Shown: positions 1 to 5,832 of the stretch, piece after piece
How the letters are laid out: each line of letters opens with the position of its first letter
Numbering within the stretch: the first letter of the stretch is position 1
From: Deltaproteobacteria bacterium
GTDB taxonomy: Bacteria > Myxococcota_A > UBA796
NCBI GenBank assembly: GCA_002707085.1
Contig: PALY01000009.1
Span: 20,422 to 27,284 of the forward strand
Length of the DNA: 6,863 nucleotides
Direction of reading: 5' to 3'
Position numbers and translations under genes: made by a program
The notes under the pieces: model-generated
The model's input: only the letters and a program-made list of their open reading frames with translations
What the model was told of the DNA's origin: nothing
Database searches by the model: none

Positions 1-320
1 GCCGGCGCATCTCGATACCGAAGAATCACAGCCGCCAACGTCGACATGAGTAAAACAGCGGGAAGCATGACCCCACAAAACGCAAGGATTGCTCCCGGAA
101 TACCCGCCACTTCCAGGCCAACAAATATGCTCATTTTGGCAGCGATAGGACCGGGCAAGGCCGAACTGGCGGCAAGTGCATCCAAGAACTGTTCTTCTGT
201 GACCCATCCGTGTGTTTCCACACACTCAGCCTGCATCAGGGGAATCATTGCAGGCCCTCCGCCGAACCCAACCAGACCCACGCGGCCCCAGCCCAAAGCC
301 AGCTCTACTGCAGGACTCAC
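1..320 (-). CDS. Chromate transporter family (CHR) membrane protein, N-terminal part, cut by window edge
   Basis: Reading the minus strand from a GTG at 320-318 gives about 106 residues open to the left edge. They start MSPAVELALGWGRVGLV, then show GFGGGPAMIPLMQ, a GWVTEEQFLDAL segment, a PGPIAAKMSIFVG segment and a hydrophobic stretch ending LRYRDAP. The FGG-P, GW-(x)-EEQFLD and PGP signatures in that order are typical of the CHR family, whose studied members export chromate or transport related oxyanions across the inner membrane. Only the first helices are visible, so short (about 190 aa) and long two-domain forms cannot be told apart. The GTG is the only standard start in the open frame after an in-frame TGA upstream. 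It overlaps the stop of the upstream lipoprotein gene (GTGA, 320-317), suggesting translational coupling. Family assignment is firm; chromate as the actual substrate is inference. Confidence 0.85.
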   Translation of the reverse strand, partial: MSPAVELALGWGRVGLVGFGGGPAMIPLMQAECVETHGWVTEEQFLDALAASSALPGPIAAKMSIFVGLEVAGIPGAILAFCGVMLPAVLLMSTLAAVILRYRDAP

Positions 321-868
321 GGTTGAAGCACCACAGAAATCGTCCCAACGATTCGAAGTTGCTCACCTTCATTGACGTGCGTGGCATCAAAACTCAACTC
401 AACGCCATCATCTGTGCGAGTCCCCGAAAAAGGCGTCTCCACCCTGTCGGTCTCATTTTCCGCAACCAAATTGCCAGACACCAGCTGATCCTCTTGAAGC
501 CCCTCTATGAAAAAGCCCATATCCAACCAACTGGTCGCACAATTACCCGTTCCCTCGACAACAAAGTCTTCGGTAATGGTAAATGCCGCATCGCCTGTAC
601 AAGCCTCCTCATAGTGGCCCAAGCTACCGTCATAAATGTTGGTGGCGTCCATGCTTCCAACGAATGCCCCTGGCAACAGGTATGCAGGAGGCTCTGGATC
701 GGGGCCGGGTTCGTCACCCGTGTCCTCCGCTTCTCCCGTGTCTCTTTGCTCGTCCGTATCCTGACCACCCTCGTTCTGTTCGTCCGATTCAGGCTGCTTC
801 TCAGCGGTTGTTGCTGCCTGACAACCAAGACCAAAAATCACACAATATAGAGCAGACGGAAAACGCAT
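317..868 (-). CDS. Acidic-linker lipoprotein of unknown function
   Basis: This is a 183-residue exported protein. The start is the ATG at 868-866, placed just before a lipoprotein signal and preceded by GGGAG eight bases upstream; the frame is open further upstream, but that extension has no signal logic. The signal MRFPSALYCVIFGLGC has its lipobox at Cys16. Residues 24-61 are an Asp/Glu/Gly/Pro-rich spacer. Residues 62-183 look like a small beta-rich domain (alternating strands, GTxx patterns). Its only two cysteines, C90 and C110, could form a disulfide. I recognise no family. The stop codon overlaps the GTG of the chromate-transporter gene by four bases, so the two are probably made together and the lipoprotein may be an envelope accessory of that transporter. 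It is divergently oriented from the arsenate-reductase-like gene across 69 bases. Confidence 0.85.
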   Translation of the reverse strand: MRFPSALYCVIFGLGCQAATTAEKQPESDEQNEGGQDTDEQRDTGEAEDTGDEPGPDPEPPAYLLPGAFVGSMDATNIYDGSLGHYEEACTGDAAFTITEDFVVEGTGNCATSWLDMGFFIEGLQEDQLVSGNLVAENETDRVETPFSGTRTDDGVELSFDATHVNEGEQLRIVGTISVVLQP

Positions 869-937
869 CGATTTTTCTCCCTTGGGGTCAGTGAAACACC
901 ATTTCCGCACTAACCGAAACAGGATAGATCCGCGCCC

Positions 938-1339
938 ATGTCTGGTATCCTCTTTCTTTGTGTTGCAAACTCTGCCCGGTCTCAACTGGCAGAAGCCATC
1001 TCACGTGAGCTTGATCCAGAAATCGAGGCTTGGTCAGCAGGTTCTGAACCCAGCCATGTTCGACCTCAGGTTCGCCGTGTACTCGATGAAGTCAACATTG
1101 ACCCAAGAGGCCTTCGCTCCAAATCAATGTTTGAAGTTCCGATGGATGAAATCGACCTCATCATTACGCTTTGCCGAGAAGAACAGTGCCCCATTATTCC
1201 GGCCAAAAAACAGCACATGCATTGGCCGCTTCCAGACCCCGCATCGGCACCCGACGATGAAATGGACGAAGCGTTCCGGGCGACGCGCGATGAACTGCTT
1301 CGACGCCTACCACCACTATTGAAAGAGTTGAAACAATAA
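938..1339 (+). CDS. Arsenate reductase-like protein, LMW protein tyrosine phosphatase fold
   Basis: This is a 133-residue cytoplasmic protein, the usual length for thioredoxin-coupled ArsC and LMW phosphatases. The N-terminal P-loop is C8-VANSA-R14-S15 (CX5R-S), followed by QLAEA. A second cysteine pair, LC79-REEQ-C84-P, sits where classical thioredoxin-linked ArsC enzymes have their C82 and C89, and a PDPA motif carries the likely general acid D100. In the known enzymes the three cysteines relay electrons after arsenate attack to yield arsenite. Here the second and third cysteines are four residues apart rather than six. ATG 938 has only a weak AGGA about 13 bases upstream. No arsR or arsenite efflux gene is visible. 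A phosphatase role is the alternative, but the retained cysteine pair favours reductase chemistry. Confidence 0.85.
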   Translation: MSGILFLCVANSARSQLAEAISRELDPEIEAWSAGSEPSHVRPQVRRVLDEVNIDPRGLRSKSMFEVPMDEIDLIITLCREEQCPIIPAKKQHMHWPLPDPASAPDDEMDEAFRATRDELLRRLPPLLKELKQ

Positions 1340-1355
1340 ACCCAAAATGGGTTTT
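1338..1355. terminator. Short hairpin between converging genes, probable bidirectional terminator
   Basis: A perfect 7-bp stem, AAACCCA / TGGGTTT (1338-1344 and 1348-1354), has an AAA loop. It begins inside the stop codon of the arsenate-reductase-like gene and ends just before the stop of the converging HDOD gene. The plus strand continues TGTTATT and the minus strand continues TTGTTTC, giving modest U-rich tails both ways. The stem is AT-rich at its base, so termination may be weak. Confidence 0.55.
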
Positions 1356-1356
1356 G

Positions 1357-2544
1357 TTATTCAGCTACGTCCAGCACCGGTTGGTCCGCAGGGTCCGGTT
1401 GTGATTCCAGCCCATCCATAATTTCGTGTGCTTTACCGATGGTTCTGGCAACGTCGATATCAAGACCCGGTAGATCTAAAAGCGCCAACATTCCTCCACA
1501 GTCCTGACCCAAACGACTGAGTTGAGCCGTATGGGTGGCAATGTTCGCAACCTGAACCTGCATGGCTGTTTCCTGGTACTGGACCGGCGCTTGAAATGGG
1601 TCATGGTAGTACCCAATTCCGGCCGCCACTTCGGGACCCAACTTCCAGTCATGAGCCACAAGAACGCCAATAGATGCATGGTGTTCTGCCGCAATCTTAT
1701 CGACCAACTCTCGGTCCGGTAGCTCCCCTGCACGCGGTGGACTCGCCGCCTTGTACACCAGGAGTTTACCCACGCTGTGCAGCAGACCTGCCAGGTAGAC
1801 ACCCCCAAGCTTTTTACCGCTCAGCCACGCTGCAACATCTGCTGTAATGATTCCATGCTGTCGCACAGCATCCGCATCTTCTTGAAATCCACGCACCCGA
1901 AACACTTCTGAATACAAACACGCACTCATGCCGATTCGCCACAAAGCATCAAAGCCAATCCGTGCTACCGCATGGTCCAGACTGTTGGGCGGTCGTGCAT
2001 AAAAAGCGGAACAGGCCTGGGTCCATACTCGACGAACCAATGCCGGTTCACGACGGACGATTTTGACGACCCGAAGCAATGGTGGGTCCCCAAGGCGAAG
2101 CAGCGTATCCAACCGCCATGCAACGTCAGGAAACGGAGGCAAATCCAATTGGTCTGTTCCCAGGTTCCGAATCAAGCGTCCAATAAAAGCTTCACCGGCT
2201 TCTGAATCACACTCATCCAACGCATCAAACAAAGAACCCATCAATGCTGGACGAACAACATCGGGGTCCATGTCCGGAGCCACGCTGCCGGATTCCCACG
2301 GTTTCGCGATGGGAACAAGGGGGGTTTCTGCCAGTAAAACAGGTACAGGCTGGCCCAATGTTTTCCGTTCTTGAGCTTCTTTGGTACGGGTCGAACGTTG
2401 GGGTTTATCGTCGGAAACCAAGTTCTTCTTGTGAACAGCAATCGTCTTACGGGGAGCAAATTGCTCCAAGATCCACGCATTCAACCACGACAGGAAACGC
2501 TTCCATATCGAGTGCTGGATTTGTGTTTCGTCTTCGGTCGTCAC
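1357..2544 (-). CDS. HDOD domain signalling protein
   Basis: This is a 395-residue protein when started at GTG 2544. Residues 13-30 form a Trp-rich, possibly amphipathic helix, and residues 31-90 a charged, probably disordered linker. The HDOD domain spans about 132-340: LPPFPDVAWRLDTLLRL at its start, then REPALVRRV and HAVARIGFDALWRIG, an HGIITADVAAWLS helix, LLHSVGKL (253-261), an EHH...GVLVAHDW segment and GIGYYHDP (310-316). HDOD proteins are HD-superfamily relatives, generally without phosphohydrolase activity, that act in bacterial regulation (chemosensory, cell-cycle or c-di-GMP linked). Here the HD doublet reads His-Ser (H256-S257), which fits loss of metal catalysis. No receiver or GGDEF domain is attached. 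It is divergent from the START gene. A longer TTG start at 2628 is possible, but no Shine-Dalgarno is placed for it. Confidence 0.85.
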   Translation of the reverse strand: MTTEDETQIQHSIWKRFLSWLNAWILEQFAPRKTIAVHKKNLVSDDKPQRSTRTKEAQERKTLGQPVPVLLAETPLVPIAKPWESGSVAPDMDPDVVRPALMGSLFDALDECDSEAGEAFIGRLIRNLGTDQLDLPPFPDVAWRLDTLLRLGDPPLLRVVKIVRREPALVRRVWTQACSAFYARPPNSLDHAVARIGFDALWRIGMSACLYSEVFRVRGFQEDADAVRQHGIITADVAAWLSGKKLGGVYLAGLLHSVGKLLVYKAASPPRAGELPDRELVDKIAAEHHASIGVLVAHDWKLGPEVAAGIGYYHDPFQAPVQYQETAMQVQVANIATHTAQLSRLGQDCGGMLALLDLPGLDIDVARTIGKAHEIMDGLESQPDPADQPVLDVAE

Positions 2545-2552
2545 CTGAAAGA

Positions 2553-2556
2553 TCCT
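2553..2556 (-). promoter_or_regulatory. Ribosome binding site that decides the HDOD start
   Basis: AGGA on the minus strand lies exactly eight bases before the GTG at 2544-2542. The alternative upstream TTG at 2628 has its nearest purine-rich run (GAAGGA) directly abutting it, too close to serve. This favours the shorter protein and leaves a 117-base divergent intergenic region. Confidence 0.6.
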
Positions 2557-2661
2557 GCTGAATACACGCCCGCGCGAAGGGCGATGGTGTAGGCTGAATC
2601 GGACGCAGACGCTGCGACCTGAGTCCAATCCTTCACCACTTTCAACCTACCGTCCCTGGTA

Positions 2662-3423
2662 TTGGTGTGCCCAATCTCCGCCCTACTTCTCTTCGCCGTT
2701 GTTTCCACCGCTCTCGCGCAGGTGCCTTCCGCAGACCAGCTTGAGTTGGTTTGGGACCAGCATAAAACGGCTCTGACGAGCTTTACTGACCAGCCCATCT
2801 TGCTTGAACCCGACGACTTCAAACACATAGCAAAGGGCCAAGTCGCAAAACGGCGCATTCGCCAAGATGGACCCGACCGGGTCATGGGTGCGGCATGGTC
2901 ACCACTATCCCGAGAAGCCATCTGGCTTGCAGTACTCGACGATACTCACGATACGTTGGTTAAAATCCTGAGTGAACGCACGCTCTATTACGACCCAGAT
3001 GGCCGGAAATTTCTGTACCAACACCTTGATTTGCCCTGGCCCATTTCTGACCGGCAATGGGTGGTTGAAATCTGGAACAACACCAAGTTGACCGATGCCA
3101 CTCACAATCAAATTTGGGAACGGGTATGGAACCTCTCCGATCCCAAGAAAATGGACCAGCCGGACCCGGAAGCCGTCTGGGCGCCCATGACCGATGGTGC
3201 CTGGCTCTTTATTCCAGCCCTTGAAGGAACGTTGGTGATTTACCACGTACGTTCAACCGTTGGAGGCGCCATTCCAGACGAAGTCGTGACCCGCTGGGCT
3301 TTGGCCACCGTTGATGAAATGATTGTTCACGCTCTCGACCGGGCCAAAGAAATTCCTGCTCATTACGATGCAAAGCATTTCGGCATCAACGGTGGTGACA
3401 ATCAACCCATTTCACCCTTCTAA
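2662..3423 (+). CDS. Exported START/SRPBCC-type lipid-binding domain protein
   Basis: The protein has up to 253 residues. The N-terminus CPISALLLFAVVSTALA followed by QVPSADQ looks like a Sec signal cleaved near residue 19, although its n-region has no positive charge. Residues about 65-230 resemble a START domain: an aAWSPLSREAIWLAVLDD segment, then SERTLYYDPDGRKFLYQHL, the characteristic LPWPISDRQWVVE (124-136), a strand IPALEGTLVIYHV, and VGGAIPDEVVTRWALAT before the closing helix. START domains bind hydrophobic ligands, typically lipids, in a deep pocket; a bacterial exported copy suggests a periplasmic lipid or lipid-like ligand, which is inference. The only standard starts are TTG 2662 and GTG 2665, neither with a clear Shine-Dalgarno, so the exact start is uncertain. 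It ends 19 bases from a converging gene. Confidence 0.75.
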   Translation: MVCPISALLLFAVVSTALAQVPSADQLELVWDQHKTALTSFTDQPILLEPDDFKHIAKGQVAKRRIRQDGPDRVMGAAWSPLSREAIWLAVLDDTHDTLVKILSERTLYYDPDGRKFLYQHLDLPWPISDRQWVVEIWNNTKLTDATHNQIWERVWNLSDPKKMDQPDPEAVWAPMTDGAWLFIPALEGTLVIYHVRSTVGGAIPDEVVTRWALATVDEMIVHALDRAKEIPAHYDAKHFGINGGDNQPISPF

Positions 3424-3442
3424 AGTACAGATATTGCGCCGT

Positions 3443-4090
3443 TCAACCTTCAGGATGATTGCGGCTACTCATCCATTTCGCAGCAGGTTCCGCCCATCGT
3501 TCACATTCGGCACGATCTGAAGCATCGGTCCACCACAAACACGCACTTTTGTCCCCCGGCATTTTGGCGGCTCGCTGTTCCCACCATGCGCCCCAAAACC
3601 AAGTCCAAAACGTCTCTTCAAACGAGTAGTCCAGGGGTTCTGCATAGGGCCGATGCTTACGAAAAAGAGAACCCGCTTTGATTCGGATTCCATCCACTGT
3701 GGCCGGATTGCCCGGTTCAAGCGCCATCAAGTCACGCTGCCACAGATGAAAACCACAATCTTTTGCGTACTCTCCTGCCTGCGAACACATTCGGTATTGT
3801 TCACTTAGACTTCCCCCGCTCGACTCCGCAGCGAGAAAGAAGCACTCGCTCCGCCACCGTTCACTGGAAAGTTCAGAACACCGTTCCGCCGACACTGCAT
3901 TTCGTGTTTGCAACACATCCAAGCCACATCGCCCCGCCTTATCGACGTTTGAAATTTCGCGACAAGCCTTCCAAGCTACGCCGAATTCCACCCGTTCATC
4001 AAGGGCATTCTGTTCAGGGGATGGCTGGCTACAAGCCAAGAGAAACAGCAACATATCGACACCATGCCAGAGGAACGTACGGAACGCCAA
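3443..4090 (-). CDS. Cysteine-rich exported protein, probable lipoprotein, unknown function
   Basis: The protein has 215 residues from TTG 4090. The start MAFRTFLWHGVDMLLFLLAC gives a lipobox-like LLAC at Cys20; an in-frame ATG at 4054 would leave a signal of only seven residues, so the TTG form is preferred, although neither has a good ribosome binding site and D12 is unusual in a lipoprotein signal. The mature part has eight further cysteines in four pairs: C43-x11-C55, C71-x11-C83, C102-x9-C112 and C184-x11-C196, set in short helical segments with recurring xxRxxC and ECxxW/F patterns. A very aromatic stretch, FWTWFWGAWW, lies at 161-170. The paired spacing suggests repeated disulfide-stapled helices in the periplasm or on the surface. 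I recognise no family. It converges with the START gene. Confidence 0.65.
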   Translation of the reverse strand: MAFRTFLWHGVDMLLFLLACSQPSPEQNALDERVEFGVAWKACREISNVDKAGRCGLDVLQTRNAVSAERCSELSSERWRSECFFLAAESSGGSLSEQYRMCSQAGEYAKDCGFHLWQRDLMALEPGNPATVDGIRIKAGSLFRKHRPYAEPLDYSFEETFWTWFWGAWWEQRAAKMPGDKSACLWWTDASDRAECERWAEPAAKWMSSRNHPEG

Positions 4091-4145
4091 CGGCCAGACA
4101 AAAGGAGCCCAATTTCCGAAATTTATGGGTGGGCTTGACGGTTTC

Positions 4146-4157
4146 CTGACCTGTCAG
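4146..4157. repeat. Small perfect inverted repeat upstream of the redoxin operon
   Basis: CTGAC-CT-GTCAG is a perfect 5-bp inverted repeat with a 2-base centre, about 86 bases before the first redoxin start. A TTGACG that could act as a -35 element lies at 4135-4140, but no good -10 follows at the usual distance. A run of seven C (4198-4204) and a second small inverted repeat (AAGTT-TTT-AACTT, 4216-4228) lie closer to the gene. It may be an operator, but the arms are short enough to arise by chance. Confidence 0.25.
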
Positions 4158-4242
4158 CCTCAATCAGCGGTAAACTAAGGGCCTGTTCGCAGAAAAGCCC
4201 CCCCACCTCTACCTCAAGTTTTTAACTTTTAGGACGGCACAC

Positions 4243-5037
4243 ATGGCGCTCAAGCACCTAACCATTCTGGCACTGATGTTGACTGTCGGATGTACTCAAG
4301 ACGAAGAAGACGAAGGGCCGAAAGGCTTGGATCCCGCTGGGGACGAAGATGGGGATGGACTTCAAAATGCGGATGAAGAGTCTCTGGGGACAGATCCGAA
4401 CAACCCAGACTCTGATGAAGATGGCTTCGACGATGCTCAGGAAGTGTTGGAAGGCACAAATCCCAACTACGAGTACAGCCATAGCTACACCGGTGAATAC
4501 AACATTGGTTGGTGTGACACGCCGCCAGAGCCAACAGGGCCGACGCTTGAGGGTGAGTACGTCGACGAAGCAGGCAATAGCTTGGCCACTTGGGCGCTCC
4601 AAAATGGTGATGTTCCCGACAACTTCACGATGCTCGACCAGCATGGTGAAATGGTCGATCTGTACAGCTTCTGCGGCACACAAATCATGGTGGTCGTCTC
4701 GGCCGGATGGTGTGGTCCATGCCGCGCTGAAGCCGAAACACTTCAAGCTTTGGCTGAAGAGAACCCAGACATCCAGATTCTTCAAATGCTCTTCCAAAAC
4801 AACAGTGGAGAGACACCAGATTTGGACTTTATTCAAGGTTGGGCTGATGACTACGGTTTTGTAAATGTCGCCGCACTCAGCACCAACGAAGAACCCGCCA
4901 CCACTGCAGAAGAGTACTTTGCCTTGCAGTCATCAATCTGGGACATCGATGGCTACATTCCGACCGTGTACCATTTGGACACCAATATGACGATAATCTC
5001 GGCTGACGAAGGCCAAACTGAGCCACCGTCGTTGTAA
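4243..5037 (+). CDS. Lipoprotein with two TSP3-type calcium loops and a thioredoxin-like redoxin domain (paralogue 1)
   Basis: The protein has 264 residues. AGGA lies eight bases before ATG 4243. The signal MALKHLTILALMLTVGC carries a lipobox at Cys17. An acidic stretch follows, then two TSP3/EF-like loops, DEDGDGLQNADEE (34-46) and DSDEDGFDDAQE (56-67), each with alternating Asp ligands. Residues 73-101 form a linker, NPNYEYS to GWCDTPPEPTGPT. The thioredoxin-fold domain (about 125-255) has LYSFCG with C144, the active site WCGPC (156-160), a WADDYGF helix and IPT with the probable cis-Pro P240. Proteins of this TlpA/redoxin type exchange disulfides in the envelope; the substrate is unknown. 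It is the most divergent of three tandem paralogues, with extra residues around 105-118 and 214-224, and is first in the probable operon. Confidence 0.88.
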   Translation: MALKHLTILALMLTVGCTQDEEDEGPKGLDPAGDEDGDGLQNADEESLGTDPNNPDSDEDGFDDAQEVLEGTNPNYEYSHSYTGEYNIGWCDTPPEPTGPTLEGEYVDEAGNSLATWALQNGDVPDNFTMLDQHGEMVDLYSFCGTQIMVVVSAGWCGPCRAEAETLQALAEENPDIQILQMLFQNNSGETPDLDFIQGWADDYGFVNVAALSTNEEPATTAEEYFALQSSIWDIDGYIPTVYHLDTNMTIISADEGQTEPPSL

Positions 5038-5046
5038 GGAGACCCC

Positions 5047-5793
5047 ATGAACACCAAATACCTTTTCTTCCTTACTTCCTTTGTGTTGCTTCCGTCTTGT
5101 ACGGGTGGAGAGATCGAAACCGATGACGATGGAAGCAGCGACATCGTTGGCGAGAACAACGATCAAGAAGAAGAAACCGCTGACGATGATGACGACGGCT
5201 TTACCAATGCAGAAGAAGAAGAGGCGGGCACAAACCCCGACTACGAATACAGTCGGCCCTATGAGGGTGGCTACAACGTAGGTTGGTGTGACACCCCACC
5301 AGAGCCAACAGGCCCCACCGGAACGGGAAGTACAGCGCGTGGTGCGACCTGGGATGCATACCAAGAAGATGATGTGGTCGAAAATTGGACCATGACCGAT
5401 CAATACGGCGAGAAAGTCGACTTGTACAGCTTCTGTGGAAAGCATGTGATGGTCAGCTTCTCGGCGGGCTGGTGTGGACCATGCAGAGCATTGGCAGAAG
5501 ACATGCAGGCCATGCAGGATGACTACCGGGATTCGGATGTCCAGTTGATTGAAGTCATCACGGGTGACAACAGCGACGAGTTGCCCACCTTGGACTTTTT
5601 ACAACAATGGGCCGACGACTATGACTTCGTCGACATCCCTGTTCTTTTGCCGGAAAGGGCCACCAGTTGGGATGCCATCACTGTTCAATGGTCGATGGAT
5701 GAGTACATTCCCACGATTTACCATGTGGGACCCGATGGAACGGTTCTGTCTGCCGACCGTGGAGTCCACGACGTCAGTTCTTTCCTCGACTAA
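5047..5793 (+). CDS. Lipoprotein with one TSP3-type loop and a thioredoxin-like redoxin domain (paralogue 2)
   Basis: The protein has 248 residues. AAGGAG overlaps the stop codon of paralogue 1 and lies five bases before ATG 5047; the nine-base gap makes co-transcription very likely. The signal MNTKYLFFLTSFVLLPSC ends at Cys18; Pro at -2 is unusual for a lipobox, but position and context support lipidation. Residues 22-50 are Asp/Glu/Asn-rich, ending in one TSP3-like loop, DDDDDGFTNAEEE (46-58). The conserved linker NPDYEYSRPYEGGYNVGWCD carries C81. The redoxin domain (about 113-245) has FCG with C130, WCGPC (142-146), WADDYDFVDIPVL and IPT with the probable cis-Pro P222. It closely resembles paralogue 3 from the calcium loop onward, including near-identical DNA around the loop, linker and active site, which points to a recent tandem duplication. 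Confidence 0.88.
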   Translation: MNTKYLFFLTSFVLLPSCTGGEIETDDDGSSDIVGENNDQEEETADDDDDGFTNAEEEEAGTNPDYEYSRPYEGGYNVGWCDTPPEPTGPTGTGSTARGATWDAYQEDDVVENWTMTDQYGEKVDLYSFCGKHVMVSFSAGWCGPCRALAEDMQAMQDDYRDSDVQLIEVITGDNSDELPTLDFLQQWADDYDFVDIPVLLPERATSWDAITVQWSMDEYIPTIYHVGPDGTVLSADRGVHDVSSFLD

Positions 5794-5832
5794 ACGACGA
5801 GACCAAAACCGTTTATTTCTCAAGGAGTCTTC

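Noticed and set aside
212..850. Long plus-strand open frame of 212 codons opposite the acidic lipoprotein
   Set aside because: It lies antisense to the lipoprotein and CHR gene, which have clear signal, lipobox, ribosome binding site and family motifs. Its translation is Arg/Leu-rich with no recognisable domain.
2567..2616. Small inverted repeats CGCCC/GGGCG and CGCAG-ACG-CTGCG in the HDOD/START intergenic region
   Set aside because: Five-base arms in GC-rich sequence are expected by chance, and no promoter boxes are placed around them.
2545..2628. 28-codon N-terminal extension of the HDOD protein from TTG 2628
   Set aside because: No usable Shine-Dalgarno, and the extension is Arg/Ser-rich with no HDOD relation. 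GTG 2544 has AGGA at ideal spacing.
3763..4149. Plus-strand open frame of 128 codons opposite the cysteine-rich exported protein
   Set aside because: Composition is atypical (Thr/Pro/Arg/His-rich), with no motif and no ribosome binding site. The minus-strand frame has an export signal and ordered cysteine pairs.
4135..4176. TTGACG as -35 with CTCAAT or TAAACT as -10 for the redoxin operon
   Set aside because: CTCAAT at 18-base spacing lacks the key A at position 2, and TAAACT is 30 bases away, so no convincing sigma-70-type promoter is formed.
4258..4836. Minus-strand open frame of 192 codons opposite the first redoxin gene; similar ones at 4933-5445 and 6178-6411
   Set aside because: These are antisense shadows produced by Asp/Glu-rich coding on the plus strand, and they recur because the three genes are paralogous.
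5792..5814. AAACG...CGTTT possible hairpin between redoxin paralogues 2 and 3, considered as an attenuator
   Set aside because: The stem is five AT-rich base pairs with a 13-base loop, too weak to support a terminator call.
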